Assembly (NCBI GenBank): GCA_028242535.1
Contig: JAOJYB010000011.1
Span: forward strand, 1 to 33,600
From: Candidatus Nitrosopelagicus sp.
GTDB lineage: Archaea > Thermoproteota > Nitrososphaeria > Nitrososphaerales > Nitrosopumilaceae
Direction: 5' to 3'
DNA: 33,600 bases
Shown here: positions 8,346 to 16,586 of the stretch, one piece after another
Numbering within the stretch: the stretch's first letter is position 1
Layout of the letters: each line of letters starts with the position of its first letter
Translations under genes and position numbers: made by a program
The notes under the pieces: generated by a model
What the model saw: the letters and a program-made list of their open reading frames with translations, nothing else
Databases searched by the model: none
Told to the model about the DNA's origin: nothing

Positions 8346-8356
8346 TTTATATTAAA
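8346..8356 (+). promoter_or_regulatory. TATA-like box for the 8370-12777 operon
   Basis: TTTATATTAAA lies 20 bases (centre) before the ATG at 8370 with no ribosome-binding site between. It is one of the clearer TATA matches in the window and would give a near-leaderless transcript for the whole operon. Confidence 0.5.
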
Positions 8357-8369
8357 GAATTTTAATAAA

Positions 8370-8909
8370 ATGGACGAAAATGATTTTAAAAAAAGTAAAG
8401 AATGGATTGAAAAAGCATTATCCGATTATAAACAAAAAATTGATCAACAAAAAAGTCATGAATTAGTTTTGAGTTCTTATATGGTTACAAAGCCATGGGG
8501 GCATGAGATATGGTTAGAACTAAATGAATTTTATGCATACAAAGTCATTCATATGAATGAAGGTTTTCAGAGTAGTCTTCAAATGCATGAAATGAAAGTA
8601 GAAGCAAATTATGTTATAGATGGTGAAGCGGAAGTTTTACTTGAAGATGATTCAGGTGAAATGAAATCATTTATTTTTAAAAAAGGAAGTGGTTGGGTTG
8701 TACCAAGAGGAAAAAAACACCGTGTCATCGCAAAGACAACATATACTGCAGTAGAAGTTTCAACACCTCATCTTGATGATGTAATTCGCTTTAAGGATGA
8801 TGCTAATCGTGTATCTGGAAAAATTGATGATGAACACAAAAAATGGTGGTTAAATGATGTTGCTCGATTTGAAAACGAATCAACCAATGAACAAAAAAAT
8901 GATTCATAA
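8370..8909 (+). CDS. Cupin protein, mannose-6-phosphate isomerase type II-like
   Basis: A 179-aa single cupin. After a charged N-terminal helix comes VTKPWGHEIW, then QMHEMKVEANYVIDGEAEV (the first cupin motif, with a metal histidine and glutamates) and the second motif VPRGKKHRV. It ends with a LDDVIRF-x-D-x-x-R-x-SGKIDDEH pattern, shared with the cupin half of the protein at 14237-15460. The family includes the C-terminal isomerase domain of GDP-mannose pyrophosphorylase fusions and many sugar-nucleotide isomerases or epimerases. It is the first gene of a tight operon with a nucleotidyltransferase-kinase, a SIS isomerase and transketolase, so an aldose-ketose or related isomerisation in that pathway is likely but unproven. 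Confidence 0.78.
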   Translation: MDENDFKKSKEWIEKALSDYKQKIDQQKSHELVLSSYMVTKPWGHEIWLELNEFYAYKVIHMNEGFQSSLQMHEMKVEANYVIDGEAEVLLEDDSGEMKSFIFKKGSGWVVPRGKKHRVIAKTTYTAVEVSTPHLDDVIRFKDDANRVSGKIDDEHKKWWLNDVARFENESTNEQKNDS

Positions 8910-8917
8910 AAATTAAC

Positions 8918-10459
8918 ATGAAATTTTGTATTCTTGCAGCAGGTATCGGTTCACGTAATAATGTACTAAATGGTTTGCATAAGGGTCTATTACCTATTCA
9001 AAACATTCCGATGATTTCTCATGTAATTAGTAAACTTGAATCTAAACAAGAAATTATTGTAGCAGTAGGTCACTTATCTAATCAAATAATTTCTTATCTA
9101 AAATTTGTTCATCCTGAAAGAAATATAAAATTTATAAATATTGATCATTTTTCTGGAAAAGGTTCTGGACCAGGGTATAGTTTATTGCAATGTAAAGAAG
9201 AATTACAATGTCCATTTGTATTTGGTACAATTGACACTTTTTTTGATGAAGAAGTTAAATTTGATGTAAAAAATAATTGGATTGGCATAGCAAAAATTCC
9301 CTCTAATCACTCAAAAAACTATTGTATGGTAAAAGGTGAAAAAAAATTAGAATCACTATATTATGGAACTGGAAATACTGTGTATAATGGATTTGCAGGC
9401 ATATATGACTATGAAAAATTCTGGAATGTATTGGAGACATCTGGGTTAGTGAATAATGAGCATCAAGTTACATCGGCAATCGCTGAATTAAAAAACGTCG
9501 AATTAAAAAATTTCAAGAATTTCTATGATACTGGAATTGAAGAAAAATATGTGAATTTACGAAAAAAAATTGGCAAAGAAATTGTCTTTGCAAAAAATGA
9601 TGAAGCGATTTTTCTAGATAATAAAAAAGTTGTTAAATATTTCTCAGATGAGACTAAATGTAAAAATAGAATCAAAAGAGTTAGTACATTGCAAAAATTT
9701 ATTCCATCTATAACTAAATTAACTCCAAATATGTTTGGGTATGATTTTGTAGATGGCGAATTATTATCGGAAATTAATGATGAAGAAATTTTTCTAGAAT
9801 TTCTTGAGGAATTTTATTCGTTTTCGATTCACCATGACACCACTGAGCAAAAAAACTTCTCTTCAAATTGTCTCAAGATGTATAAAACAAAAACATATGA
9901 TCGAGTAAAACCATTCCAAAATTCGATAATTGATAATATCAAAACCATTAATGAGATTCAGGTAGACAAAATATCAAAAATACTCAAAAAGATTAACTGG
10001 GAACATATTGTGAAAACAGCACTACCTTCATATTTTCATGGAGATCTACAACCTGAAAATATTATAATTGGAAAAGATAATAAAATCACTCTAATTGATT
10101 GGAGAGAGTCTTTTGGAGATAATACTGATATTGGTGATCTCTATTATGATCTTGGTAAGTTGTATCATGGATTATTAATTAATGGAAAAATGGTTAAAGA
10201 TAAAAAATTTTCTTTACAAATTGAAAATACAAAAGTAACATTATCATATTCCACAAAAGATAATTTGATGAAATTTAAAAGAATTCTAGAAATCTTTTGT
10301 AAAAAACATAACTTAGATTATGATAACGTTCAACTCTTAGGCGCTTTACAATATCTGAATATTGCTGAATTCTATATGAAGACAGAACCAGAATACTCAA
10401 AATTTATATTTTTGTTAGGAAAGCTACTAATGACAGAAATAATAGGAAAAAACGACTAA
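8918..10459 (+). CDS. Bifunctional sugar nucleotidyltransferase-kinase (NTP_transferase + APH-like fusion)
   Basis: A 513-aa fusion. Residues 1 to about 220 form a sugar-1-phosphate nucleotidyltransferase: LAAGIGSRN (6-14) corresponds to the G-x-G-x-R loop, K22 lies in GLHKGLLP, and GTIDTFF near 103-109 holds the metal Asp. Residues about 225-513 form a choline/aminoglycoside phosphotransferase-like kinase: HGDLQPEN at 374-381 with catalytic Asp376, and LIDW with metal Asp404. The two activities would phosphorylate a sugar or alcohol and then activate it with a nucleotide, the same logic as LicA plus LicC or HddA plus HddC. Eight bases follow the cupin gene and two precede the SIS gene. The substrate cannot be named, but a heptose-type sugar fits the neighbours. 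Confidence 0.85.
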   Translation: MKFCILAAGIGSRNNVLNGLHKGLLPIQNIPMISHVISKLESKQEIIVAVGHLSNQIISYLKFVHPERNIKFINIDHFSGKGSGPGYSLLQCKEELQCPFVFGTIDTFFDEEVKFDVKNNWIGIAKIPSNHSKNYCMVKGEKKLESLYYGTGNTVYNGFAGIYDYEKFWNVLETSGLVNNEHQVTSAIAELKNVELKNFKNFYDTGIEEKYVNLRKKIGKEIVFAKNDEAIFLDNKKVVKYFSDETKCKNRIKRVSTLQKFIPSITKLTPNMFGYDFVDGELLSEINDEEIFLEFLEEFYSFSIHHDTTEQKNFSSNCLKMYKTKTYDRVKPFQNSIIDNIKTINEIQVDKISKILKKINWEHIVKTALPSYFHGDLQPENIIIGKDNKITLIDWRESFGDNTDIGDLYYDLGKLYHGLLINGKMVKDKKFSLQIENTKVTLSYSTKDNLMKFKRILEIFCKKHNLDYDNVQLLGALQYLNIAEFYMKTEPEYSKFIFLLGKLLMTEIIGKND

Positions 10460-10461
10460 GT

Positions 10462-11103
10462 ATGGATTATCTAGATTTAATTAATTTATATAAAAAAGAA
10501 TCATCTGACGTAGTGAATAACTTATCTTCTGATGACCTACAAAAATTTGTCAATTTAGTTTTAAATGCATATGAATCAGAAAAAAAAATATTTGCGTGTG
10601 GCAATGGTGGTAATGCAGCATATGTAGCTAATCTTGTCGTTGATCTAAACATGCATCCGTTTGTGTCAGAAGACAAATCATCTCATGATATAAAACGAAA
10701 TAATTTTCATGCAATTAATCTATGTGAATCTGCAGCTACATTAACTGGAATCACAAATGATCTAGGATTTAATTCAGTATTCAAAGAACAATTGAAATAT
10801 CAAGCAGAAAAAGATGATATTTTATTTTGTATATCTGGATCTGGAAATTCAGGTAATGTACTTGAGGCAATGGAATATGCAAAAAATATTGGTATGAAAT
10901 GTGTTATAATGACTCGAAAATCTCCTTGTAAAGCAGAAAATTTTGCTGATATTTTGATTCAGGTTAATGGAACTTCTGAATTTCCAGGACAAACTGGGAA
11001 TAATAATAATAATTTCCATTTTGAAGACTGCATCTCTAAAATTACGCATATGATTACAGGAATATTAAAACTAAAGGTTACACAAAATGATAAATCCAAA
11101 TAA
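10462..11103 (+). CDS. SIS-domain isomerase, GmhA-like
   Basis: A 213-aa sugar isomerase (SIS) protein. The phosphosugar loop CGNGGNAA is at residues 46-53, and the second site SGSGNSGNV is near residue 129. The layout matches sedoheptulose-7-phosphate isomerase GmhA. Some active-site positions differ: the GmhA pattern GNGGSAAdAqH-x-x-x-E reads GNGGNAAYVANLVVD, so the catalytic Glu becomes Asp, and the later QExH motif reads FEDC. A divergent GmhA, or an isomerase of another phosphosugar, is therefore likely. The 3' end overlaps the transketolase gene by 17 bases. Transketolase makes sedoheptulose 7-phosphate, the GmhA substrate, which supports a heptose-like pathway. Confidence 0.8.
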   Translation: MDYLDLINLYKKESSDVVNNLSSDDLQKFVNLVLNAYESEKKIFACGNGGNAAYVANLVVDLNMHPFVSEDKSSHDIKRNNFHAINLCESAATLTGITNDLGFNSVFKEQLKYQAEKDDILFCISGSGNSGNVLEAMEYAKNIGMKCVIMTRKSPCKAENFADILIQVNGTSEFPGQTGNNNNNFHFEDCISKITHMITGILKLKVTQNDKSK

Positions 11104-11869
11104 TCTGCGAAAACATGTTCTAAGAATGGTTTTTGAAAAAAAATCTGGTCACATTGGTGGAAGTTTTTCATTAGCTGAACTAATTTCATATCTGTATTCA
11201 AATTTTGATCTTGTGTCTAATGAAAAAAATTCCCCAAAACTTATTTTATCAAAAGGTCATTCAGTTCCGATACTCTATGCAGTTCTATATGAACTAAAAA
11301 AAATAACTGATCATGAATTATCCTTATTCAGAGAAATTAACTCTCCGCTACAAGGTCACCCTGATAAACACAAGCTGAAATTTCTTCATGCAACAACTGG
11401 TTCTCTTGGTCAAGGATTAAGTATTGCAATTGGGCATGCACTAGGTCAAAAAATTCAAAATTCAAAAAATCCAATTTTTTGTATACTTGGTGATGGAGAA
11501 ATGCAAGAAGGTCAAGTATGGGAGGGATTTATGTTAGCACCTAAATTCAAATTAAATAATCTGATTACTTTCATTGATTATAATGGCGCACAAAGTGATG
11601 GTCTAGTTAGTGATTTATTAGATCTTGAACCTCTAAAACAGAAAATTACCTCTTTTAATTGGAATGTTCTAAGCATCTCTGGTCATAATTTAGAAGAAAT
11701 TGAAAATTCTGTTAATGCTAATATCAATAACCAATATGAAAAACCTACTTGCATAATACTAAATACAAAAAAAGGCCACGGTGTATCTTTCATGGAGAGT
11801 CCTGAATGGCATGCAAAAGTACCTAATGAAGAAGAATACAAAAAAGCCATTGAGGAATTAAGTTGTTAG
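11087..11869 (+). CDS. Transketolase, N-terminal (ThDP-binding) subunit
   Basis: A 260-aa protein covering only the first domain of transketolase. KKSGHIGGSFS near residue 20, SKGHSVP, QGHPD, TGSLGQGLS and the ThDP/Mg motif GDGEMQEG with a later YN are all in place. It must pair with the subunit encoded directly downstream to be active. Split transketolase is common in archaea and in many bacterial secondary pathways. The reaction moves a two-carbon unit between phosphosugars and could supply sedoheptulose 7-phosphate to the SIS enzyme encoded just upstream, with which it overlaps by 17 bases. It may also serve the general pentose phosphate pathway, and its placement in a glycan operon is then notable. 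Confidence 0.92.
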   Translation: MINPNNLRKHVLRMVFEKKSGHIGGSFSLAELISYLYSNFDLVSNEKNSPKLILSKGHSVPILYAVLYELKKITDHELSLFREINSPLQGHPDKHKLKFLHATTGSLGQGLSIAIGHALGQKIQNSKNPIFCILGDGEMQEGQVWEGFMLAPKFKLNNLITFIDYNGAQSDGLVSDLLDLEPLKQKITSFNWNVLSISGHNLEEIENSVNANINNQYEKPTCIILNTKKGHGVSFMESPEWHAKVPNEEEYKKAIEELSC

Positions 11870-12777
11870 CTACTAGAGATGCTTTTGGAGTTCAGTTGCT
11901 CAAATCTTCACAAAAAAATAATAATATTATTGTCTTGAGTGCTGATCTTTCTAAACCAACTCGTACAGAAAAATTTGCAAAAGAATTCCCTGATAGATTC
12001 TTTGAAATTGGAATAGCTGAATCAAATATGATAGGAATAGGATCAGGTCTATCCGAATATGGTTTTAAAGTAGTAATGACTTCCTTTGCCACATTTTTAA
12101 CAGGAAAATATGACGTCATACGGGTATCTTTAGCTTATTCAAATTCTCCTGTGATTCTAGTTGGAACTCATGGTGGATTGGCAATTGGTAAAGATGGTGT
12201 TACGCAAATGGGATTGGAAGATATTAGCTTAATGCGTTCTCTACCAAATATGATAGTCATGCAACCGGCAACTGCAATTGAAGCTGAAAAAATGGTAGAC
12301 TATCTTCTAACATCCACTCAAACTAATCCTGTCTATCTTAGACTAGGAAGACAACCTGTACCTGAAGTATTCGATGAAAATTACCAGTTTATTCCTAACA
12401 AGGGTGTAGTATGTAGAGAAGGAAAAGAACTTGCAATTTTTGTTTCAGGATGTTTGCTAGATGAAGTATTTAATGCTGTTAATGATTCTGGAAAAGACTG
12501 TGCAATAATTAATATTCATACAATAAAACCATTTGATAAAGAAATTTTATTAAAATATGCAAAACAATGTGGTAAAATAATTACAGTGGAGGATCATTCT
12601 ATTATTGGTGGATTAGGTTCTGCTGTATCTGAAATACTATCGGAAGAATATCCTACATTACAAAAACGTATAGGACTTAACGACATCTTTCCTGAATCAG
12701 GTTCTCCTACAGATCTATGGGAAAAATATGGAATCTCTAAAAATGCTATAAAAAAATCAATATTGGATTTTATTTAA
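11863..12777 (+). CDS. Transketolase, C-terminal subunit
   Basis: A 304-aa protein with the pyrimidine-binding and C-terminal domains of transketolase. TRDAFG at residues 4-9, VLSADLSKPT, FPDRFFEIGIAESNM (with the ThDP-activating glutamate in GIAES) and THGGLAIGKDG are conserved, followed by the last domain with TVEDHSIIGGLGSAV. Translation starts at a TTG at 11863 that overlaps the end of the N-terminal subunit gene by seven bases; no ATG is available before the conserved TRDAFG. The start fits the usual beginning of these subunits. It is convergent with the HAD phosphatase gene, with an 11-base gap of mostly T. Confidence 0.92.
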   Translation: MLATRDAFGVQLLKSSQKNNNIIVLSADLSKPTRTEKFAKEFPDRFFEIGIAESNMIGIGSGLSEYGFKVVMTSFATFLTGKYDVIRVSLAYSNSPVILVGTHGGLAIGKDGVTQMGLEDISLMRSLPNMIVMQPATAIEAEKMVDYLLTSTQTNPVYLRLGRQPVPEVFDENYQFIPNKGVVCREGKELAIFVSGCLLDEVFNAVNDSGKDCAIINIHTIKPFDKEILLKYAKQCGKIITVEDHSIIGGLGSAVSEILSEEYPTLQKRIGLNDIFPESGSPTDLWEKYGISKNAIKKSILDFI

Positions 12778-12788
12778 TTTTTCATTTT

Positions 12789-13322
12789 TTAAACTGTCCA
12801 CTCTTTTACTGTGTTTGATTCTGGTATATTTTCTGAATCAAACGGTTTGAAGAATTTTTCCAAAATATGTAAACATGCTTCTGCAACAGCTCTGTCTCCA
12901 CCATTACGTGTTGTGACAAAATTAGCGTATTTTTTTGCAAGTGAATTTGCATTTCCTGGAGCTATTGAGTATCCAATCTTTTGGAAAACAAAATGATCAA
13001 AAATTCCATCTCCCATATAGATTACCTCTTTTGGATTGTAATGCTCGGAAATCCAATCTATTCTTTTCAGAACACTCACTGTATCTAATGGATATTTCAT
13101 ATCATCAACAATTCTACGTTTAGTAATTTCTAAACCATTTTTATCTCCAGTAATGAATCTAATCTCCATTAAATTTCTCAACAATGATAATGCGTCATTA
13201 TCATCAGGTCCAAATACTTTCATAGATTTTCCTTCTTCAGTATACGCAAACTGACCTGTGGTCATAACTCCATCAACATCTAACAAGAATACTTTTGGAG
13301 TGTTACTGCTATCTTTTCCCAT
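12789..13322 (-). CDS. HAD phosphatase, KdsC-like
   Basis: A 177-aa HAD-superfamily protein of the KdsC type (small, without cap). LLDVDGVMT carries the nucleophile Asp15 and Asp17, ITGDKNG is motif II, and YMGDGIFD is motif IV. NGGDRAVAEA near the end matches the conserved KdsC tail. Relatives cleave the phosphate from Kdo 8-phosphate, sialic acid 9-phosphate or heptose phosphates. I chose the ATG at 13322 over one at 13388. The extra 22 residues would be unlike the family, and a TATA box (13342-13351 on this strand) lies 25 bases before 13322, inside the longer version. It faces the transketolase genes and is divergent from the dehydrogenase gene. Confidence 0.82.
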   Translation of the reverse strand: MGKDSSNTPKVFLLDVDGVMTTGQFAYTEEGKSMKVFGPDDNDALSLLRNLMEIRFITGDKNGLEITKRRIVDDMKYPLDTVSVLKRIDWISEHYNPKEVIYMGDGIFDHFVFQKIGYSIAPGNANSLAKKYANFVTTRNGGDRAVAEACLHILEKFFKPFDSENIPESNTVKEWTV

Positions 13323-13341
13323 AAAACCTTCCTTATTTCGT

Positions 13342-13351
13342 AGTTTATAAT
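13342..13351 (-). promoter_or_regulatory. TATA-like box upstream of the HAD phosphatase gene
   Basis: Read on the minus strand this is ATTATAAACT, centred 25 bases before the ATG at 13322. It decides the start of the phosphatase, because a start at 13388 would place this box inside the coding region. Confidence 0.5.
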
Positions 13352-13390
13352 GGTAGGTGAGAATTTTTAAGTAATCTTTACAAAACAATA

Positions 13391-13400
13391 AGATAAAATT
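13391..13400 (+). promoter_or_regulatory. TATA-like box upstream of the SDH-L dehydrogenase gene
   Basis: AGATAAAATT is centred 20 bases before the TTG at 13415. It is back to back with the phosphatase promoter in a 92-base divergent gap. Confidence 0.4.
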
Positions 13401-13414
13401 CTTACAGGTATAAT

Positions 13415-14230
13415 TTGAAACAAAAAAATATTACGAGTCCAACACTATGCATCTCAATTGCTAAACAAAGTGGAATGTTTGGAACAATTGTTCATAATGC
13501 AGGATATGAAGCTCTTAATCTAAATTTTTTCTATAAGGCATTCTCTGTTGATGATCTAAAGAATGCTATACTTGGTGTGAAATCTCTTGGAATAAGAGGA
13601 TGTAGTGTATCTATGCCCTATAAACAAGATGTAATAAAATATCTGGATAAATTGGATCCTCAAGCAGCTAAAGCTGGAGCTGTAAATACAATAGTCAATA
13701 CAGGTAGTAAACTAATTGGATATAACACTGATGTTGATGGTGTAACTGAATGTTTAAAAAAATTCAAGAATAAAAAAAATGATGTACTTGTCCTTGGTGC
13801 GGGAGGAATGACACGCGCAGTTCTCGTATCTTTGGAATCTTTAAAATTTTCAAATATCAAATTGAGTAGCAGATCTAGGAAAAAAGGTTTAAAGCTATTA
13901 GAAGATTTTAATTTTGAATTCATATCATGGAATGAAAAAGAAAAACTATCTCCAAATATGTTAATAAATACAACATCTGTAGGAATGCATCCTAATTCTT
14001 CTCAAATGCCAATTTCAAAAATAGCTGTGAAAAACTCCAAAATCATCGTTGATGTTATTTCAAATCCTGCAGAAAGTGAACTAATAAAATTTGCAAATAA
14101 ATGTAACAAAATTACAATTAATGGACTAACCCTAGCATTCCATCAATCTCTATCACAATTCAAACTATATACTGGAAGAAACCCACCTAAATTTAAAATG
14201 CAAAAAGCAATAAATGAATTTTACAAGTGA
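13415..14230 (+). CDS. Shikimate dehydrogenase-like protein (SDH-L type)
   Basis: A 271-aa member of the shikimate/quinate dehydrogenase family. The catalytic lysine is K70 in GCSVSMPYK, GAVNTIV follows, and NTDVDG holds D106. A Rossmann fold begins with VLGAGGMTRA. The N-terminal S-x-S-P that grips the shikimate carboxylate in AroE is replaced by SGMFGTIVHN, and the AroE motif N-V-T-x-P reads S-V-S-M-P. Both changes resemble the SDH-L group (Haemophilus influenzae HI0607 type), which uses shikimate poorly and whose true substrate is uncertain. It starts at TTG 13415, with no ATG before the conserved region. A role in cyclitol or sugar oxidation within the glycan pathway is more likely than aromatic amino acid synthesis. 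Confidence 0.82.
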   Translation: MKQKNITSPTLCISIAKQSGMFGTIVHNAGYEALNLNFFYKAFSVDDLKNAILGVKSLGIRGCSVSMPYKQDVIKYLDKLDPQAAKAGAVNTIVNTGSKLIGYNTDVDGVTECLKKFKNKKNDVLVLGAGGMTRAVLVSLESLKFSNIKLSSRSRKKGLKLLEDFNFEFISWNEKEKLSPNMLINTTSVGMHPNSSQMPISKIAVKNSKIIVDVISNPAESELIKFANKCNKITINGLTLAFHQSLSQFKLYTGRNPPKFKMQKAINEFYK

Positions 14231-14236
14231 TTAAAA

Positions 14237-15460
14237 ATGTCTATTGAAATAAAAAAGATTGGTTCTGTGAAAAAAGTAAAAAAACCTTGGGGGTATGAAA
14301 AATGGATTGCAGATGGTGCACCTAATTTCAAATATGCATTAAAAGAAATATTCTTTAAATCTGGATTTAAATCTAGTATACAGTTCCATGAATTTAAAGA
14401 AGAAACAAGTTATGTTCAAGAAGGAACTGGAATGTTATACTATTCTCTAGAAAAAATAAATTTTGAAAAATATCGAAATAATGGTTACACTAACGAGGAC
14501 ATGAAAGATATTCTGAACAATTTTCATCATGAAGAATTGAAACCTGGGATGGTTTATCATATTAAACCTGGAATAATACATAGAGTTGAGGCAGTGACTG
14601 ACTTAACTTTAATTGAATCATCTACTATTGAACTTGATGATGTAATTAGAATTAATGATGAATGGGGAAGAAATAATGGCACAATAAATAAAGAACATAA
14701 TAATTTTTCAGTACCTTCTAATTTCTTTATTTCACAAATTAAAAGAATGAATTTAATAAAAGAAAATGTTAGAGGTAAAGTACTTCTTTGTTCATACGGT
14801 GTAAACTTCCAACACACTATATCTAAAACTCTTCTTCAAAATGATTGTAGTGAAATCTGGCATTTTAATTTTGCCAATCCTAAAGAAAATGTTACGATTA
14901 GAAAATTAAATGAAAAAAATGAAATCCAATTTACGCTTGGACCAAAACTTGATGATATTCCAGAAAAAACATTCGATTCAATAATTTCATCTGAAGAATT
15001 ACCTTATCAAAAAACTCCACAAAATGTAATTAGTAAATACTATGAATTACTAAAAAATTCGGGAGTTTTAGTTGCGTCTACCGTAAATTCCGAACCTCCA
15101 ATTGAAACCATTGAAACTGATATACAAAAATTCGGACTCTCTAAAGATGAATTTATGAAATTATTCAAAAAAGAATTTTCTAATAATAAGTTGTATTCTC
15201 AACTAAATTCAATTGATGTTTTTCATAATTCTGATATAAACGACGGTTCAATTTCTAAATTAAGATCTGTCGCAAAAAATTTTCTTCTTAAAGTAGATCC
15301 TAATTCTAATTTCTATAAACTTCATTTACAAAAAACAGTTTTAAAAATGCGTGAAAAAAATCAAAAAAGTAAGAGTGACACATACATGCCTATTCCTTAT
15401 GAAAATGCACATTCTCCTGCATATTTCATAGCAATATGTAAAAAATCAATATCTAACTAA
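14237..15460 (+). CDS. Cupin-methyltransferase-like fusion protein
   Basis: A 407-aa two-domain protein. Residues about 15-165 form a mannose-6-phosphate isomerase-like cupin: KKPWGYEKW, IQFHEFKEETSYVQEG and IKPGIIHRV, then the tail LDDVIRI with GTINKEH, shared with the cupin at 8370-8909. Residues about 185-405 look like a degenerate class I methyltransferase. A first strand KVLLCSYG is followed by FDSIISSEELPYQ and a helix plus YELLKNSGVLVAST, the usual post-motif region. The glycine-rich SAM loop is poorly conserved, so activity is doubtful. Six bases separate it from the dehydrogenase gene, so they are probably co-transcribed. The stop codon overlaps the tail of the convergent flippase gene by eight bases. 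Confidence 0.68.
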   Translation: MSIEIKKIGSVKKVKKPWGYEKWIADGAPNFKYALKEIFFKSGFKSSIQFHEFKEETSYVQEGTGMLYYSLEKINFEKYRNNGYTNEDMKDILNNFHHEELKPGMVYHIKPGIIHRVEAVTDLTLIESSTIELDDVIRINDEWGRNNGTINKEHNNFSVPSNFFISQIKRMNLIKENVRGKVLLCSYGVNFQHTISKTLLQNDCSEIWHFNFANPKENVTIRKLNEKNEIQFTLGPKLDDIPEKTFDSIISSEELPYQKTPQNVISKYYELLKNSGVLVASTVNSEPPIETIETDIQKFGLSKDEFMKLFKKEFSNNKLYSQLNSIDVFHNSDINDGSISKLRSVAKNFLLKVDPNSNFYKLHLQKTVLKMREKNQKSKSDTYMPIPYENAHSPAYFIAICKKSISN

Positions 15461-16586
15461 TTCTCATTCTCTTGTTCATAACATAACTATACGTGCATAA
15501 GCTAGAATATGTTAAAACGTGAGTAACCGCAATTCCTATTGTTCCATACAAACTTCCTAATCCTATCATTCCTGTTATCATAATGATACTGGAAATAATT
15601 CCTCCAACTAATGGCACTCTTCCATTTTCTGAGCCTAAAAATTTTGAAAAATAAAATGTATTTATTGTGATTGGAATAATTGATAAACTCATTATTTGTA
15701 TTATCGAAACTACTTCGTTAAACTTATCAAATAACATTGGAATCAGTGTAGGTAAAATGAATACTCCTATCCCTGCTAATACAATTGATAGAAGAATTGT
15801 CTTTTTACGTAATTGTTCATTTTGTATTCCCTTTGATGATTTTGGCAGAATATATTTAAAAATAACACTTGGCAAAATACTCATTATTGTAATCACCTGA
15901 ATAGCTAAAGAGTAATTTCCTAAAATTGTAAAGCCTAGAATTGGTACTATGAGTAATTTGTCTGCTTGTGCTGTAATTATATTTGTTAACATAATAAAAT
16001 AATTTGAAGAAATAAAACTCCTATTCATTTTTAATTCTGAAAAATTAATTTTAAATCTAATTAAACCTGTAAAAAATATTTTTGCATAAATAAAATATGA
16101 TAATGCTATTCCTAACAATACTGTCTCTACTCCAAATGAATACAAAAAACCAAATCCTAAACTTATCATTAGTACTTTTTGAAGAATAGAAAATATTGCA
16201 TATTTTTTATAATTCTCGTAACCTAAGTTACTTGCAATACCATGTGTAAATAAGACCATTCCAATTGCTAATAATCCAAGATCTAATTTCTCAAAAAATA
16301 CTGTGAGAATTATAAATGAAATGATTGAACATGTTATTGAAATTAAAAATAATGTTGAAAAGATATTTTTATTTTTTGAAATAAATACAACAATCGTATG
16401 TTGCTGTCCTACTAATGACATTGTGGATGCAATTGCTGCTATACTGATAAAATAATGAATTTGACCATATTCTGATGGTAAAATTAATGTGGCTAAATAA
16501 AACCAAAAAACTGCAGAAATTCCATTTGCAGTCAAATCCCCTATTCCAATAAATGAAATTCCCTTGAAGTTTCTTGTTAGACCCAT
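15453..16586 (-). CDS. Wzx-like polysaccharide flippase (MATE/MOP superfamily)
   Basis: A 377-aa integral membrane protein with roughly ten to twelve hydrophobic segments spread over its length and no large soluble part. The N-terminal NFKGISFIGIGDLTANGISAVFWFY is shared with oligosaccharide flippases, as is the internal region around QADKLLIVPILGFTILGNYSLAIQ (a charged D-K in the middle of the protein followed by G-x-YSLA). These proteins move lipid-linked oligosaccharides across the cytoplasmic membrane, so this is the likely exporter for sugars assembled by the surrounding enzymes. It is somewhat shorter than the usual 400-450 residues. It stands alone on this strand, with a decayed SDR gene fragment just upstream. 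Confidence 0.82.
   Translation of the reverse strand: MGLTRNFKGISFIGIGDLTANGISAVFWFYLATLILPSEYGQIHYFISIAAIASTMSLVGQQHTIVVFISKNKNIFSTLFLISITCSIISFIILTVFFEKLDLGLLAIGMVLFTHGIASNLGYENYKKYAIFSILQKVLMISLGFGFLYSFGVETVLLGIALSYFIYAKIFFTGLIRFKINFSELKMNRSFISSNYFIMLTNIITAQADKLLIVPILGFTILGNYSLAIQVITIMSILPSVIFKYILPKSSKGIQNEQLRKKTILLSIVLAGIGVFILPTLIPMLFDKFNEVVSIIQIMSLSIIPITINTFYFSKFLGSENGRVPLVGGIISSIIMITGMIGLGSLYGTIGIAVTHVLTYSSLCTYSYVMNKRMRIS

Noticed and set aside
13323-13388. Longer N-terminus for the HAD phosphatase (ATG at 13388)
   Set aside because: The extra 22 residues do not resemble the family and the region contains a TATA box well placed for the ATG at 13322.
15453-16586. Sodium-driven multidrug exporter instead of glycan flippase
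   Set aside because: The fold superfamily is shared, but the glycan setting and the Wzx-like N-terminus make a flippase more likely.
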